Both the position numbers and the translations under genes were made by a program. A stretch of DNA of 64,000 nt from Neurospora crassa OR74A (taxonomy: Eukaryota; Ascomycota; Sordariomycetes; Sordariales; Sordariaceae), in the NCBI RefSeq assembly GCF_000182925.2, contig NC_026507.1, positions 1,488,001-1,552,000 of the forward strand, given 5' to 3'. Positions 32,042 to 44,968 of this stretch are shown one piece after another. Each line of letters begins with the position of its first letter. Positions within the stretch are counted from its first letter, which is position 1. The notes under the pieces are model-generated. The model worked only from the letters and a program-made list of their open reading frames with translations. It was not told the DNA's origin and did no database searches.

Positions 32042-34034
32042 CTTGTGTTTGTATTATCGAGGAGTCGTAGGTAGGTAGATAGCGTAGTGATAGCGTGATG
32101 TATTAGCTTGATAATGGGAGATGTGGTCGAGTATGGGTACTACGCAGATGAGACAAGACAAAACACAAGCCAATTGATATCCCTGCGCTAATGGTCTAGG
32201 CACGAGCAGGCTCACAAAATGTTTGAGAGGGATGGATATAGAAAAAGAAAGGAAGAAATATCGTGATTGGCGTCAAGATGTGCGGGATATGGGGGATGGG
32301 GATGGGGATGGGATGACAGTCGGGAAGTGATCAATTAAAGAAGAGGGAAACCAAGAAGATGTCTGATATCAGAAACAGTCCTCCCCCAGGGCAATAAGTA
32401 GGTACCGACGCTACCATGGATGCCAATGGGTGCAATGCGGTCCTGACGTGCAGCAGCGTCATACTTTCCGGCATGCTTCCACATCCATCCCTTCGTTTCA
32501 AGGAACATAAAAGGAAGGGGTCCTCCAAGAGAGGATCTGGAATACCCAAATTCCCATGAGCCGATCCGTCCGCTTCATGGTAAGGCTATGACCTCAGTGG
32601 ACCCCAGCTTTCCCAAATAGAGGGCTCAGCTGGCTGATGAGGTCACTGGATCCAGCGCTTGTTGACATCATCGCCGAGATGTCCGTGCAAACGGAAAGGT
32701 TGAGACCATTTCCCAACCGGGATCAGTTGGAGGCCTTGAGCCAACCAGATGCGCCAGAATTAAAGAGCAAAGCGGGAGATCAACCGGTTATCCAGTTTCA
32801 ATAACGTGTGGAAATGGGGGGAACTGGAAACTGTGTGCTTTGTTTGTTGTTGTCGAAGAGTGATGAAGCGCGTGATTTGTTGAAAGGAGGAAAGATGTGG
32901 ACCGATTTGGCTGGGGGAAAAGGAGAATTAATTGCGTCAGTGGTGTCGAATCACGTTGCTGTGATTGGTTCAAATGTCCGACTTACACGGCACTCAGCTT
33001 GCGTGGTCACAAACTGAACTGTGCGCACGAATGGATCCTCCAAGCTCCCCTGGTGCCTGGTGGCAGAAAAGAGACTGACAGAGCTTAACATGGCAACTTG
33101 GGCGGCAGGTGCATGCTCCCATTTTCTTACTTGATATCATGCTCCCTTACTTTGGGAGAGACCTCAAAGCACTTTACCGAATTTTCAGTTGAAATTCAAC
33201 CTTCCTCTCACATTCGGAAACCGGGTTTCGAAGCTTTTAAATTATAGTGTCCCGTTAATCAATTGTACATTCGTTAGCATCTGTTAAGCCATGTTCTGTC
33301 GGCATTCGACGGAATGACCGTACAATCCAGCTGTGTCCAAATAACACAGCCCCAAACAATGTACGTGAAGCCAGACAACACCGGCAGAGCCGGCTAGTAT
33401 AGCAGGCACTATTCCCACAGTGCCTTACCTTGGCAGCCATAAAAGAAGGGTTCTGAAAATGTTGATCTCTGCCAAGGAAAACTTTAACTTCAACATCAGG
33501 AGGGGATAAATCAATCATTCATCCGTCACTTCAACATCACACAAAGATGAAAGGGAAAGAAGACGCGGCGATCGGCAGCGCGGCATTTAGATATGTCAGT
33601 CACGGCTCTTAATCACCTTCACGCATGTCCAAAAGTTGCAAGCAGAATCATGTTGTGAGTGATCAACTTTCTCATTCCAGAGGTTGTCTTGTAAACATTA
33701 GGTATGAAAGAAATATATATCCCAAGGAGAGGAGCAATCCGTTTTCCCAATTCCCTCCCCGTTTTGTATCATCCCAAGTATAAACCCGCTTGGAATGAAT
33801 GCTCATGCTGCTCATGCTGCTCATGCAAAGCGTAAATGCTAACCAAATTGACAGACAGAAAATAAAAATAAAAAAAAACAATTAAAAACAAGATATGCAT
33901 CCCATCCCCACCACCACTTTGCAGTGAGTGTGATGGTTTCCTTCAACCATGCAAATATCGGGGTATCGTCCATCCATCCATTCATCCATTTTTCTTTCTT
34001 TCTTCTGGTTTTGTATTGTTCTTTTATTTTTTCT
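32042..34034. other. Intergenic between the repetitive protein gene and the transporter
   Basis: Promoter of the 1307-residue protein and 3' flank of the transporter. It holds a (GGGGAT)n run at about 32289-32315 and three copies of the 9-mer GCTCATGCT near 33801-33827. No gene is supported. Confidence 0.5.
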
Positions 34035-35740
34035 TTACTCGCTATCGCTGCGGTTCTCAGCGTGGCCAGCAACAGTCTTCTCGGTCATGCCCATCTCAGC
34101 AGCATAAGTGGTGTGAGGCTTCCACTTGGTCGAGGTGCGGGGGGTAGACTCGGAAAGCATTTGGTCGACCTGCTCGAGCGTGAGGCCCTTGGTCTCGGGC
34201 ACAAGCAGGTAGGCGTAGATGAAGCAGCAGGTGCAGAGGCCACCCCAGATGTAGAACACCTTGGGGCCCAGGTTGCCCTTATCCTCATCGACCATGTAGG
34301 GGGTGATGACGGCGATGATGCAGTTCCCTAAACAAGAGGGAAAAAGGTTAGTCAAACTATTTTTGAGAGAGACTTTCAAAAGGTAGCAGGACAGAAGAAA
34401 AAAAAAGACTTACAGAGCCAGTTGGAGGCGGTGGAAAGGGCAACACCCTTGGCACGAATGGGAAGAGGGAAAACTTCGCCGATGACGACCCAGGAAGCAG
34501 GACCCCAGGTGGTAGCAAAGAAGAAGATGTAGATGCAGATAAAGGCGAGCATGGCCTTGATGGCCATGGTATCATCCGGCCTGCAGGTGCCAACGATGGC
34601 GACGATGAACTCGCAGATCAGCATGCCGAGAGCGCCCCAGATGAGGAGGGTACGACGGCCGAGCTTCTCCATGGTGTAAAAGGAGATGGGGGTGGAGCAG
34701 ACGTTGACAAGAGTAGTGACCAGAGACATCAGGAAGGGGTTGTCAATGGTGCCGAGCTGCTGGAAGAAGGTGGTGCCAAAGTAAAAGATAAAGTTGATTC
34801 CCGTCCACTGCTGCATCATCTGCATCGAAGTGCCCAGAATGGTGCGGCGGAGGTAAGAACCGCCCTGCCAGATGGAGCCGCGGAAGCAGTTGGCCCACTG
34901 CTGGAAGTAGTTGCCGTAGGGGACGACGGTCATTTCGAATTCGTGGTTGGCAACGATCTCGGCAAGTTCGTCCCTGACGTAGTCGGAATCGAGCGGCTGG
35001 TCGCGCAGGCGGGAGAGCACGCCGGCGGCCTTGTCGAGCTTGCCTTTCTTGACGAAGAAGCGAGGGGATTCAGGAAGGAAAAAGATACCAGTAGCAAGAA
35101 TGAGGGCCCAGGCCATCTGGAGACCAATCGGGATTCTATAAGAGCCGCTGTCGGTGCGGTTCTGGGTGCCGTAGTCAACGCACGAGGCCAGGAGCAGACC
35201 CAGGCAGATGCAGAACTGGTAGCCGGACACCATGGCACCGCGGACCTTGCGGGGCGCGATCTCAGACATGTACAGGATGATAATGGCCGAGACGAAACCG
35301 ACACCGAAACCAGCGACGAGACGGCCGGCAACGATGAGACCCAAGCTCTGGGAGGCAGTCTGGAGAACAACACCGACGATGAAGACGAGGCAGCCGAAGA
35401 TGATGGTAGGACGACGGCCAACCCAGTCAGCGAGATCACCGCCCATGAGGGCGCCAAAGAAGGTACCGGCAGAGAGAATGGAGGTGATGAGCGACTTTTC
35501 CTTGGATGGCAGGAAGGTGGCGCCGGGTCCGTTGATGGTTTCGATAAAGTACTTCATGCCCATGACACCAGAAATGTAACCTGAGTCGTAGCCGAAGAAT
35601 ATACCGCCGAAAGCGGCAAAGACGCACATCATGTACGCCTTGAGGGTAACGGGAGCCTCAACGCGGGTGACATCGCCCTGTGGCCGGGCCACAGTGACGG
35701 CCTCCTTCTCAATGTCGGAGGCGGAGTGATCGTGCTCCAT
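34035..35740 (-). CDS. MFS monosaccharide transporter
   Basis: Exons 34414-35740 and 34035-34327 give 539 residues. The 86-nt intron (GTAAGT donor, CTAAC, TTTAG acceptor) splits the codon for W in NWLWNCIIA, which restores the usual sugar-porter sequence. The start is taken at the ATG at 35740 (MEHDHSASDIEKEA); the frame is open further upstream but without family similarity. Twelve TM segments are expected. Sugar-porter signatures are GGIFFGYDSGYISGV, DWVGRRPTIIFG, PESPRFFVKKGK, the QQWTGINF motif in TM7 and PETKGLTLEQVDQM after TM12. These plasma-membrane carriers import hexoses or pentoses by proton symport. Close N. crassa relatives have been studied as glucose/xylose carriers, but the substrate is not decided by this sequence. 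Confidence 0.92.
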
Positions 35741-37197
35741 CTTGCTTGTCGCTATATCAAGATGTGTCGTCTTGGTAGTGTTCTTGTCGAGTGTTTCTCT
35801 TGGGAAAGGGTTTTCGGTAAGACGGAAGAAAAAAGGCAAAGAGATTGCAATGTCGAGTCAAGATGATGGAGATGATGATGCAGCTAAGGAATGACAGAAA
35901 AGCTTCTTTCGAGACGACGAAGCTTTGTCTTTATGTACTAGTAGCATGCTTCCTGTCCTGTCAGTGTCCACTCTTCCCTCTCTTCCCTTCGCCCCCAGAT
36001 CTACCGAGAATTCGTTGATGGATCCGGGGTCACCGACAATTTCCTGTTCGTCTTTCGGCATCGCGAACGACTTCAAACTGTCACGAGACCAAGAAACTGG
36101 ACCAGATGCTTACGGACCATCCCCGCCCAAGTCCGGCCCTGGCGGCGCTGTGGGAGCATGGATGCCCGGGGAGGCGAAGTCAGCACTTGGGCAGGAAGAT
36201 GCAGAGCTAGTGTACAAGCACTCCGAGACGGCCTGGAACCTCTCCTCCAACCCCGTGTAGGATCATCCTGGGCGAACCCCCGGGGAGACATGGAGAGGCA
36301 AAGGCCGGGGAAATTGGAATTCATGGGGATGCAGTGGGAGGGACCGCCAGCCGCCTTGGAGCAGGAGAGTGTCTGACTCGCTGAGGGCTGCTGAATGTGG
36401 CTTGCGGGTGTGGAGTAAGCCACCGGAGAGCCTCATGGCAATGGAGCCCCCCAGGCCCATCCCCAGAGAATCTAGACTCTGGCTGGGGAAAACCCAGTCG
36501 GATGGGAAAGCATGGGGTTGTGATGGGGTCGTTGCAAACCCGCTGAAAAGTCAACAGAAGCGCATCCGGGTTAGGGTTCCACGCGGGATAGCTCAGGGGG
36601 CGATGGGTCCGCGATGGCTTCAAGGCCCAGAAGAGACCAAACACCCGAAGAGACTCCACTGGAAAGCGTCAGGTAACGTAAGGAGAACCAATTGGGTAAA
36701 ATGAAAGCTAATTAGGCTAAATTCAAGAAGAAGACCAGATGGGTTTTTGTAAACTCGGTCCTTTTGTGGCGCCGTGTGGCTCCGGTGTGGATGTGCGGTG
36801 GATGTGCGGTGGATGAACTGGTGGAGTTCCCGGCTGATGGGTTCTTGTACAAAACACCAACCAGCTCGCAGTATCCGCGAGACGGTCAAGCATCAATGAC
36901 TCGCCTCCCCTACAGAACGCTCCAGGGTTCCTGGTTGACGAAAAAACTCAGAAAAACCGGTGACCTCCTGGCAGCTTGACGATGATCTGGAAGCCGCCGA
37001 AGGAAGCTGACAATTTGTGCACCACCGAACCGCCAAATGCTCCACACCAGAGCGTGTGTAAACTTTCTTAACGAGTCAACGACATGTCCCATGATGAGAG
37101 CCCTGGGTGAACCAAGCGAAATCTTATTCCAACGGTCCCGCTCCGAGACATCCGCGATTAGGAAAATCCGGGCAGTAAGGGGTTTGTGAGAGCAAAA

Positions 37198-37252
37198 ATC
37201 AACAACAACATGCCGAACAACAGCAACAACAACAACAACAACAACAACAACC
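37198..37252 (+). repeat. (CAA)n microsatellite
   Basis: Imperfect CAA/ACA trinucleotide repeat in the noncoding region upstream of the transporter. Confidence 0.85.
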
Positions 37253-38677
37253 ACAATTGTCGGTAAACAATTGCAAAAAACATGGGGAGGAACCAAAACA
37301 CCGGACGAACCACCCGAATCTGATCTCGCACCCGAATCTATAATCTCGCACTTAGATCCGATACGGGGGGAACGATCAGCAGGACATGGAGAAGGGCCGA
37401 TAGCAAAACGTTGTCTCGCGTGGCCTGTGTATCATTCTTCCCCAAGAATTCGGACCCTCCACCGTGCACACCCCAGATATTATCTCGGAAATTTCGGTAT
37501 ATCTCCTCCCTTTTGTCAAAAAAAAAACCAAAAATCTTTGGTCGAACCCTGGTGCATTCTTGTCCGTGCCCCTGACATGTCTCCAGGTTTCTGCCCACCG
37601 GTCGGTTCTGTGCCTTGCGTGTGCCATCTGGCCAGCAGGCAATAGCGACCAGGAGTCCACACCGTATCTTTCTCGATGCGTGGAGACTGGAGAGAACAAG
37701 AGGAGCCTCCTCCCGCAGAGTTCCAGTTTAGACATCTTCCCACACAGGATTTCGTCACGGTATTTTTCGATCGCCATCTCCATCGTTGTAGCGAGATCGA
37801 GCGTCAACGGTTTCACCCCAAAGGGAAAGAACGGTCGGGGCTGGGTCTTGTGCTGTGTGTGGACTTGTGGAAACCCTCCGATGTTGTGTGAGTGTCTCCC
37901 CATCTCCATCTCCCAAAAGTCTCATATGCTCCAGGTCCAGACCACGCCCACACAACTTGCCAGCAGCCAACCGGGTCGGGTTGCAATGAAGCTATTTTTT
38001 GCTACTACTCTGTTTCGATTCGATCTGGGTTCCTGTTCCGTTGGTAAGGTATCTAGCCCACATGACATCATATGAAGTGAAGTATGTATCTGGGGAAAAG
38101 AAAGGAAGATCCAGCAGGTGTTGGAGAATGGAGACCCCAGACTCCAGCTTTGATGCTCGCGCCCGCGCGCAGACAGAACATAAGGGAGCAAATGCGAACT
38201 GCTGGGACTGCCCACTCAAGACAACGGAAGCCTGCCTGGACTTTTACTCGGAGAGAGGCCGTTCAGGTTTCAGTTGAGCCCCGGAAAACACGACTTGTTT
38301 CAGCCCGCATGATGATTACCTCTATAAAAATGCTGGAAGTTCTAAATGTCAAAGATGGAGCTATGGGGGGTTTTTTTTTTTTTTTTTCTTGCCTCCTTCT
38401 TCGCAAAGCAACTCGTTCAGTTGCCATCTCGGTGAATTGAAAGCAATAGACTGGTCTTCTATCGATCGATGGACTGGAAGTCTGGAACAACATGGATGGC
38501 GGTGGTCGGTGGAGGTAAGCCTAAGCCCTAGTGAGGTGCCTTGTCTTTCCCCAGGCCCATCTAGATGCCATGGCCCGACCCACCTACCTGGTGGTCTCTG
38601 CGCCCGGCTCCCTCGCAACCAAGAACTGCGACCCCCGACCGATACCCGAGCCAGTTCCAGTTCCAGTTCCAGTTCAG

Positions 38678-39072
38678 GGCCCCGTTTGGTTCAACCAACA
38701 AAATAAAAGTTTGTATGGGAAAATGATCCCTGTCAGCTAACAAACTGTTTTTTTGCTGTTTTATGCAGGAAGTTGGGGGTCATATTAGTCTTGGCTGCAT
38801 TTAGAGGTACCACGCTAAGGCAAGTAGATGCAATGCAGTCCGGAAGGCTTAAGAAGGGAATTAGTGGGCCTATGCAAGAGCAACTTGTTAGTTCCTATCC
38901 TCCCTCCTCAAAGCATGAAGATACCAAGCAACAGATTGCACCCTTGTTACAATAACGCGTTTTTTGGCCCCCATCCTCCTGCGGTACCTCTTGGCTGCGT
39001 TTTTAGCTTTGTACCCTCCTCTACCCCTTGTAAAAACAAGTTGACTTTTTGTTGGTTGAACCAAACGGGGCC
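38678..39072. mobile_element. MITE-like inverted-repeat element, about 395 bp
   Basis: The ends are perfect inverted repeats of about 26 bp: GGCCCCGTTTGGTTCAACCA plus CAAAA at the left (38678-38703) and its reverse complement at the right (39047-39072). Weaker subterminal similarity continues inward (GCAGGAAGTTGGGGG against a match on the other strand near 38970-38990). The flanks show CAG at 38675-38677 and 39073-39075, a candidate 3-bp target-site duplication. No transposase frame fits inside. This is the shape of a non-autonomous DNA transposon. A 3-bp duplication points towards PIF/Harbinger-type elements, but CAG is not their usual TWA target, so the superfamily is open. Confidence 0.75.
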
Positions 39073-41996
39073 CAGGTTTTCTCCCCGCAAAACCCTCCAC
39101 TAGGTCAGTCCGGGGCGCATGTGATCTTGGGGATGTTTTTTTAGGGAGCATCCATCTGGGGAACGCGTGCACTGCCCCATTCGATCGCATTGGTTCGCAA
39201 AAAACAAACCTGGAGTAGTGCGAACTCCACGAGAGTCTAGATGCACTTCTGGAGACCGGATGAACGACTGTTCGTTTTCTTCGTTTGTTTTGACCACGTC
39301 CCACGTTGCTTGCGCTCAGACACCACCGTTTTTGAAAACGCACAGAATGGTAGTACATACCTACCTCTAGATTGCGTTCATGACGTTAATCGATCACGCA
39401 ATGTAGGTATTGCTGTGCAATGTACGACCTTGTGCAAATTGGGTTTGTGGATTTTGATGCAACTAATGTGGATTCGACATGCTCATGCATTGCATCTTGC
39501 TGTGATGAGCAAGACATTGGCAACCTCAAGGGATATATATGCACGCTTTGCGAAAAGGCTTCACCGGGTGTCCAAGTTCCGACGAAGTGGTCGGACATGC
39601 TGCCGGCTGATTTGGGGCCAGAGGAAAACAACGACGGGGGAGTGTCCAGGTCAAGAAAACCACCAACGCAGAAACTGTTTATGTGAAGACAGCTAAGTAC
39701 ATGTCAACAGAAAGGCTCTACAAACAAACACCGTCTTAGATCACAGTTTAATCTTGGTTGCAAGATTATATAGGAGATGTCGAGGTGAGAGCCAAGTGAC
39801 TGACAACTCGCGAAAACAACTCCATCTGACGATGTGAATATGGCGAGGACTCGCATACAGACCCAATCTCGTCAAAATAAGGTTTAAGCAGTTCCCAGAA
39901 ATAAGGTTGACACTACCGCTTGACAGCTGCATATAGCCTGTGCATCTCCCGACATCCGAAGCTTGGTACCTTACCCTTTTTTTCTCTTCTCCCGTTTAGC
40001 CTGTTCGTCCCGTCCCGTGATGACCTCGGTGGCATCTGCTGCAGAAGACAGGATCCAATGGTCATAAGACCTAGGTGATGGCCAAGATTCCCCCCCCCCC
40101 CCCCCTCTAGTGAACCCCAAGCCTCAAGCAAAAGTAGATAGACACTAGACCCTATGCACAGCCGCAAACGGTACCTCTAGGCACAGGTAGCCAAGGCTGA
40201 ACCAAGCTTTTCACAAGAGTTTGGGGGGGAGGGGGAGGAGGGATGCATCTTGCATCTTGCATTACCGAACGGTCGCCAAATCCCGAAGACCCGGAATCCG
40301 AAATCCGGGAACCGACGGGCCGAGGCAATGCAAATAAATGCTCATCGGCACCGACTGCATACCTACTTACCTACCTACCTCTACCTACCTACATAGATGG
40401 TTTTTTTGACAGCTGTACTGGTAGTAATGACCAGATAATTAGTACAACATGTATCTCACTTGAGTGTACTTTTCTTTACCTTTCTTACCTTTCTTACCTA
40501 TCTACCTATCTATCTAGGGACCTGCACATATCATGACAAAGCGGTTGGGATCGAGTACATCTGATGAAGGAGAAACTTACCCGCAGCAGATACTCGTTAC
40601 CCCTCTGATGAAGACAAACACTTCGGATAAATTTGGATTGACTTTCGTTTATACCACCATCCAACAGTTTTAATAACCCTCCCGAAATCCAGTTTTTGAT
40701 AGTTTCCAGACAGTTCCCTATGTCCCGTCCAGAGCCTCCTCTTGTACATTCGACTCATTGTTAGGAGCCAGCTGCTTTGGACATCTCGCTAATGTCAGTT
40801 GTAATAGTGAATAGCGCTGCGAGTGGAGCAAGTGTACTTGAAGACTGCTTGGTGGTTCGACGAGGGAAAAGGAAAGATATCGCTGGTAAATGGTCAAAGA
40901 TACCTGTAAAATATCTTTCATCTACCATGCCATGATTGAAAAGTAAGACAAAGGTTGACATTCACAATCGCTTCCTCGAATGTGCTCGGATGTATGTATG
41001 TATCTGTAGCAAGAGATATATGTTTGTGTTTGTGCGTGCATTCTCTCATAGGTACCGAGTAAAAGTAACATGATGTGAAACCCAACAAAAAGTCCAGAAC
41101 CCTTCCCAGGCTTACCTACATGTTCTCAGAAGGGGATACGAGCATAGAGCAAGCCAGGCCTTCTTTACTCTACTCTACCTACCATAGAGATTCATATCTA
41201 GGACACTGAAGTATAGACTCGCTCGCACTTAAAAGACAAGATGGGTGATATGGTAATGTGATGCGAACCCGGATCTTTGGCGTCTTTTTTTTTTTTTTTT
41301 CTTCTTTTTTTTTTGGCTTTTTCAAAAAAAGAAATAAAACTGTTTATTCATTCTCAGTTTCCTTCTTTGTTCCTTTTCCCTTCTGCGACTTGGACTCCAT
41401 TTCTCAAGTTGAGCATCCCGTCAGGCCGATCAACATGTCACGATCTAACAGCCAGCACATGCGACAATAATAGAGACCTCGTTGACACGGGTAACATATA
41501 CTCGTATTCATGTTTGACGTTTCCTCAATCTGATGCACACCACTACGTGCATCCGTTATTCGGCCCTGTCTTGGTTATCAGGTGTTGCATATTCCTTCCC
41601 ATATAGCTTGGCCTCAGCTTGTCTCATACTACGTAGCTGACTTATACAGTCCATGTTTTCTCCCATAGAAAAAGAAACTCAAACACTACAGAGAGAGTAG
41701 CATCAAAGTTGGAGGGAAGCGAATGACCCAAGCAAGAGGAAGCAAGGCATACAAGGAACAATCAGGTACAGGGGTATGAGGTGTGATTACAATTCCTCTC
41801 TTTTTCCGACGCCGACCATGTGTATGCATTCTCCAAAATATACAAATGCCATTTTATAATCTCCCCCTTTTTACCCTCGTTGCACGCTACATTCCACGTG
41901 CTCTAATAAATCGCAATTCCTATACTCAACAATAATAGCATTCGGCGATAGGGGAAGAATGCCGCCACGGCAACATGAACAAGCAAAAATGCCGGA

Positions 41997-44968
41997 CTAT
42001 GGTCGGTTGAGACCCTGCTTGGCCTGGATAAGGATGATAATCAGCATCAAGAACGTAGCAAAGGAGACGAATTAGATCAGCGACATACCTTCATCTGCTC
42101 TATCCGAGCCTTCAACTGGCTCGTCACTTCCGCAGCCCTCTTCCAGCTTTCCATTCCACCCGCTGTACCACTCGAAGGAGCCTGTAACCTGCTCGCGCCA
42201 GTCCTCATGCCAGTCCTACTGCTGGACCGCTCCGCTCCGTAGCCACCGAAACCCATAGAAGCCAGCGACTCGGAGCTCCTAGCCTCCTCCACCGGCTGAC
42301 GGAAACCAGCAGGGGTACCACGGCCGCTGCTTCCTCCGCTACCTCCTTGATGGTACCTGGGGTCCGGGCTCACCTTCTGGTGGAAGCCGCCCATCATGCC
42401 GTCGCCGCCGTTCTCCTTCTCCTCACTCATGCTGCTGGCAAAGCTCATGCGGTTCCTATTCGCTGACTGTTGCTGGTAGCCGTTATCGTTATAAATGCCA
42501 CCGTCGTGGGTCGGGCTCATGACTCCAAGACCGATGTGAGGCGAGCTGGGGCTGCCCGGCCGGGCACGGTTCGCGTGGCGTAGTTGATCCTCGGTGTGGC
42601 TCAGAGCTCGCTTGAGCCTGTCCAGCTCACGGCGCAGCCGGTCGTTGGTCTGCTCGGCCGCTTCAAAATCACTACGGGCCCGGACCAGCTGGGTCTCCTT
42701 GGCCTTGATCGAGAGCACGTCCCTGGTATGGTCCTCAATCAAGGAAGCATTCTGGTTCTTAAGTTCCTGGATCTCTGACAAGAGTTTCGACCGATCATGA
42801 CGAGCATCCTCAAGTTGTTTCAGCAGGCGATCATTGGCATCTCGGAGCTCTTCAAGTTCAGCACGCTCAATGTGGGAAAGGCCTGAAGGTGGGGGTGGCA
42901 TTGGGGGAGTAGGGGTGTAATCCATTGGTACCGGCTTCGCCAGGGAACGCCCAGCAAGACCCCCTGGCTGGAGACCGCCACGTCCGAGTCCCATGCGTGG
43001 TGGTGCTGGCCGTTGCTCCTCGGGGGAAGGCGGATCATCAAGGTCCATAGGCTCCGGTTCCGGCTCTGGCTCCGCGCGACGAGGAGATGGCGGCGCAGCA
43101 AATGCCGACCGCTTCTGTGGGGCCTTGATACCGCCACCAAGACCACCGCTAGGAGCAGCACCACCCGGTTTTGGTACACCCATCTTGTTACCCAGACCAC
43201 CCATGCGCGGGGGCGCGGCGGCGGCAGGGGCTGGTGTAGGTGTCTGGGCAGGAGGCGCCGCTGCGCCAAATCCTGCTGGCTTCTTGGCACCGGCAGGTGC
43301 CTTCTTGACGGGACCCTTCTTCGCAGGACCCGGAGGCGGTGCTCGAGCTGCTGGCGGAGGCGGCTTTGGCTTATCCTTGGCCTTGACCTCAGCTGCCTCG
43401 TAGAACTCTTTGATCTTGTTCTTGCGGATGTCGTCCAAGCCTTCGAGATGTGGGTTCATTGCCCGTTCGCCAATGATCTTCATAATCGTACCCAAAACCT
43501 CGGCACCACCCGAGCGAAGAGCTTCACTGCTTTCGGCAAGAAGCTTCTTCGCGCACTCAACCATGGTCGCAATCTCTTGTTTGCTGGGGACATCCTTCGT
43601 TGTGCGCAGGCACCTGACGAGGAACTTCATGGTACCTTCCTTCACTTGAGGATTCTTGTGTTTGAGGAACTCGGTGATATCCTCCATGTTTTCCGTTAGA
43701 TCAGTCGACAAGAAAACGGCATCCAGGGCAAGGCCCAATGCATCCGCCACTGACTGCTTCTTTTCCTTCAGACGCTCGAGGATAGGCTGCATGACGGTAG
43801 AGCGATATTTGGCAAAGCCCTTTCGCAGACCCTTTGCGAGTAGCTCGATACACTGTGCTGCCTGCGTAACGACGGCAATGTTGGCGTCCTTCATACACTT
43901 TGCCAAGCAACGTGTGATCTCGTTAAAGTCTCCCTCCTTGATTCTTGGAACGTTCACAACCGCGTAAAGCGCCTCACATGCCTCCTTTCTCTCTTTCCAC
44001 TTTGACGAGGCGATATTCTCAAAGAAATCTTTTGGTACTTTGCTGATGATATCCTGTGGTTCGGCCAAGTCGAATGCGTCGATTTCCCCCACGTCTTCAT
44101 CCTCAGGTGCGTCGGCCATTTCTTCATCTTCGTCGCCGCCTCCTGCAGGAGCAGCGGCCTGCGCAGCTTGCTGTGATCGAAGAAGACGCTCTTGCTTGGG
44201 AGCTCCTTCGGATTTGGCCTTTTCGAACAGTTGTTCTAGATCATTTTGTTGAGTCGGCTTGAGTTCGCCCCAAAACATGGGTTTCATGGCGTCGCGCAAC
44301 CACCTGTAAAACTCGACGGTAAGGTTAGTAGCCTCGGCTCTTACATTCTTGTCGGCATGGCCAAAGACCTTGGGCAAGAACTTGAGCACGGGCTTGGGGT
44401 CTGCCGTCTTGCAACCATAGTTGTGGAAAATGGCCGTTAGCGCAGCGAGCGCAGCAGCGACGACCTTGGGAACCTTGTTAGAGAGGACGGGAAGGATTTC
44501 TTCAATAACGGGGCCGGGGACGTCGAGTTCGATATAAAGAAGAAGCGCTTCGAGAGAGTTTGTCTTGATGGCAGGTCTAGTAGACGGGAGACCCTTTTCG
44601 ACAATGGACGTGATGGTGTGTTGTCTCGACCGAACAGCGCCTTCACGACCGCCAAACTTTAGGAACGCGCAAAGAGCAGCCATGCCTTCTTGTTGCGCAG
44701 CGACATTGGAGTCTGCGACAGCACCCTTCCACAAGCTGGGATCCTGGACAAACGGTCGAAACGCGGGATCGTATTCATCGGGGGTCTTTTCGAATGCCTG
44801 AGCGGCCTCTTCGTATGCTGCCTTGCGTACTTTCCAGACCTAGCTAACGTTAACAGGGATTCTGGGACTTGTAAGCGCAACGAGAGAGACAAGTCTTGGA
44901 CCGAAACGCACCTTGTGTACCCAGCGGTCTGTAAGGGGCAAGGAGCTGAAGTCCTCTTCGTCACCCAT
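41997..44968 (-). CDS. stu2: Stu2/Dis1/XMAP215 microtubule polymerase with two TOG domains
   Basis: Exons 44912-44968, 42089-44839 and 41997-42023 give 944 residues. The introns are 72 nt (GTGCGT...CTAG) and 65 nt (GTATGT...CCAG). The 19-codon first exon encodes MGDEEDFSSLPLTDRWVHK, which leads directly into TOG1. The 27-nt last exon encodes AKQGLNRP and replaces an in-frame read-through of three codons. TOG1 is at about 1-235 and an acidic linker at 245-280. TOG2 is at about 285-500 (KVPKDFFENIASSKWKERKEACEAL), a Pro/Ala/Gly-rich basic region at 505-665 and a coiled coil at 670-780. A basic Ser/Gly-rich tail ends in KARIEQMK. Two TOGs plus a dimerising coiled coil is the fungal layout. The protein binds tubulin and speeds plus-end growth in spindle and cytoplasmic arrays. 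Confidence 0.93.

Larger units (their letters stand above)
35741..41996. other. 6.3-kb region without a supported gene
   Basis: The upstream part is presumably the transporter promoter and leader. It contains a (CAA)n run (about 37198-37252), a poly-T (38371-38387), AGTTCC hexamers (about 38651-38676), the inverted-repeat element at 38678-39072, a run of 16 C (40090-40105), TACC/CTAC microsatellites (about 40356-40395 and 40475-40515) and a T-rich tract (41286-41315). An ATG-started frame at 39420-39686 (88 codons, Cys-rich) is the best open stretch but has no recognised motif. Nothing else supports coding. Confidence 0.5.
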
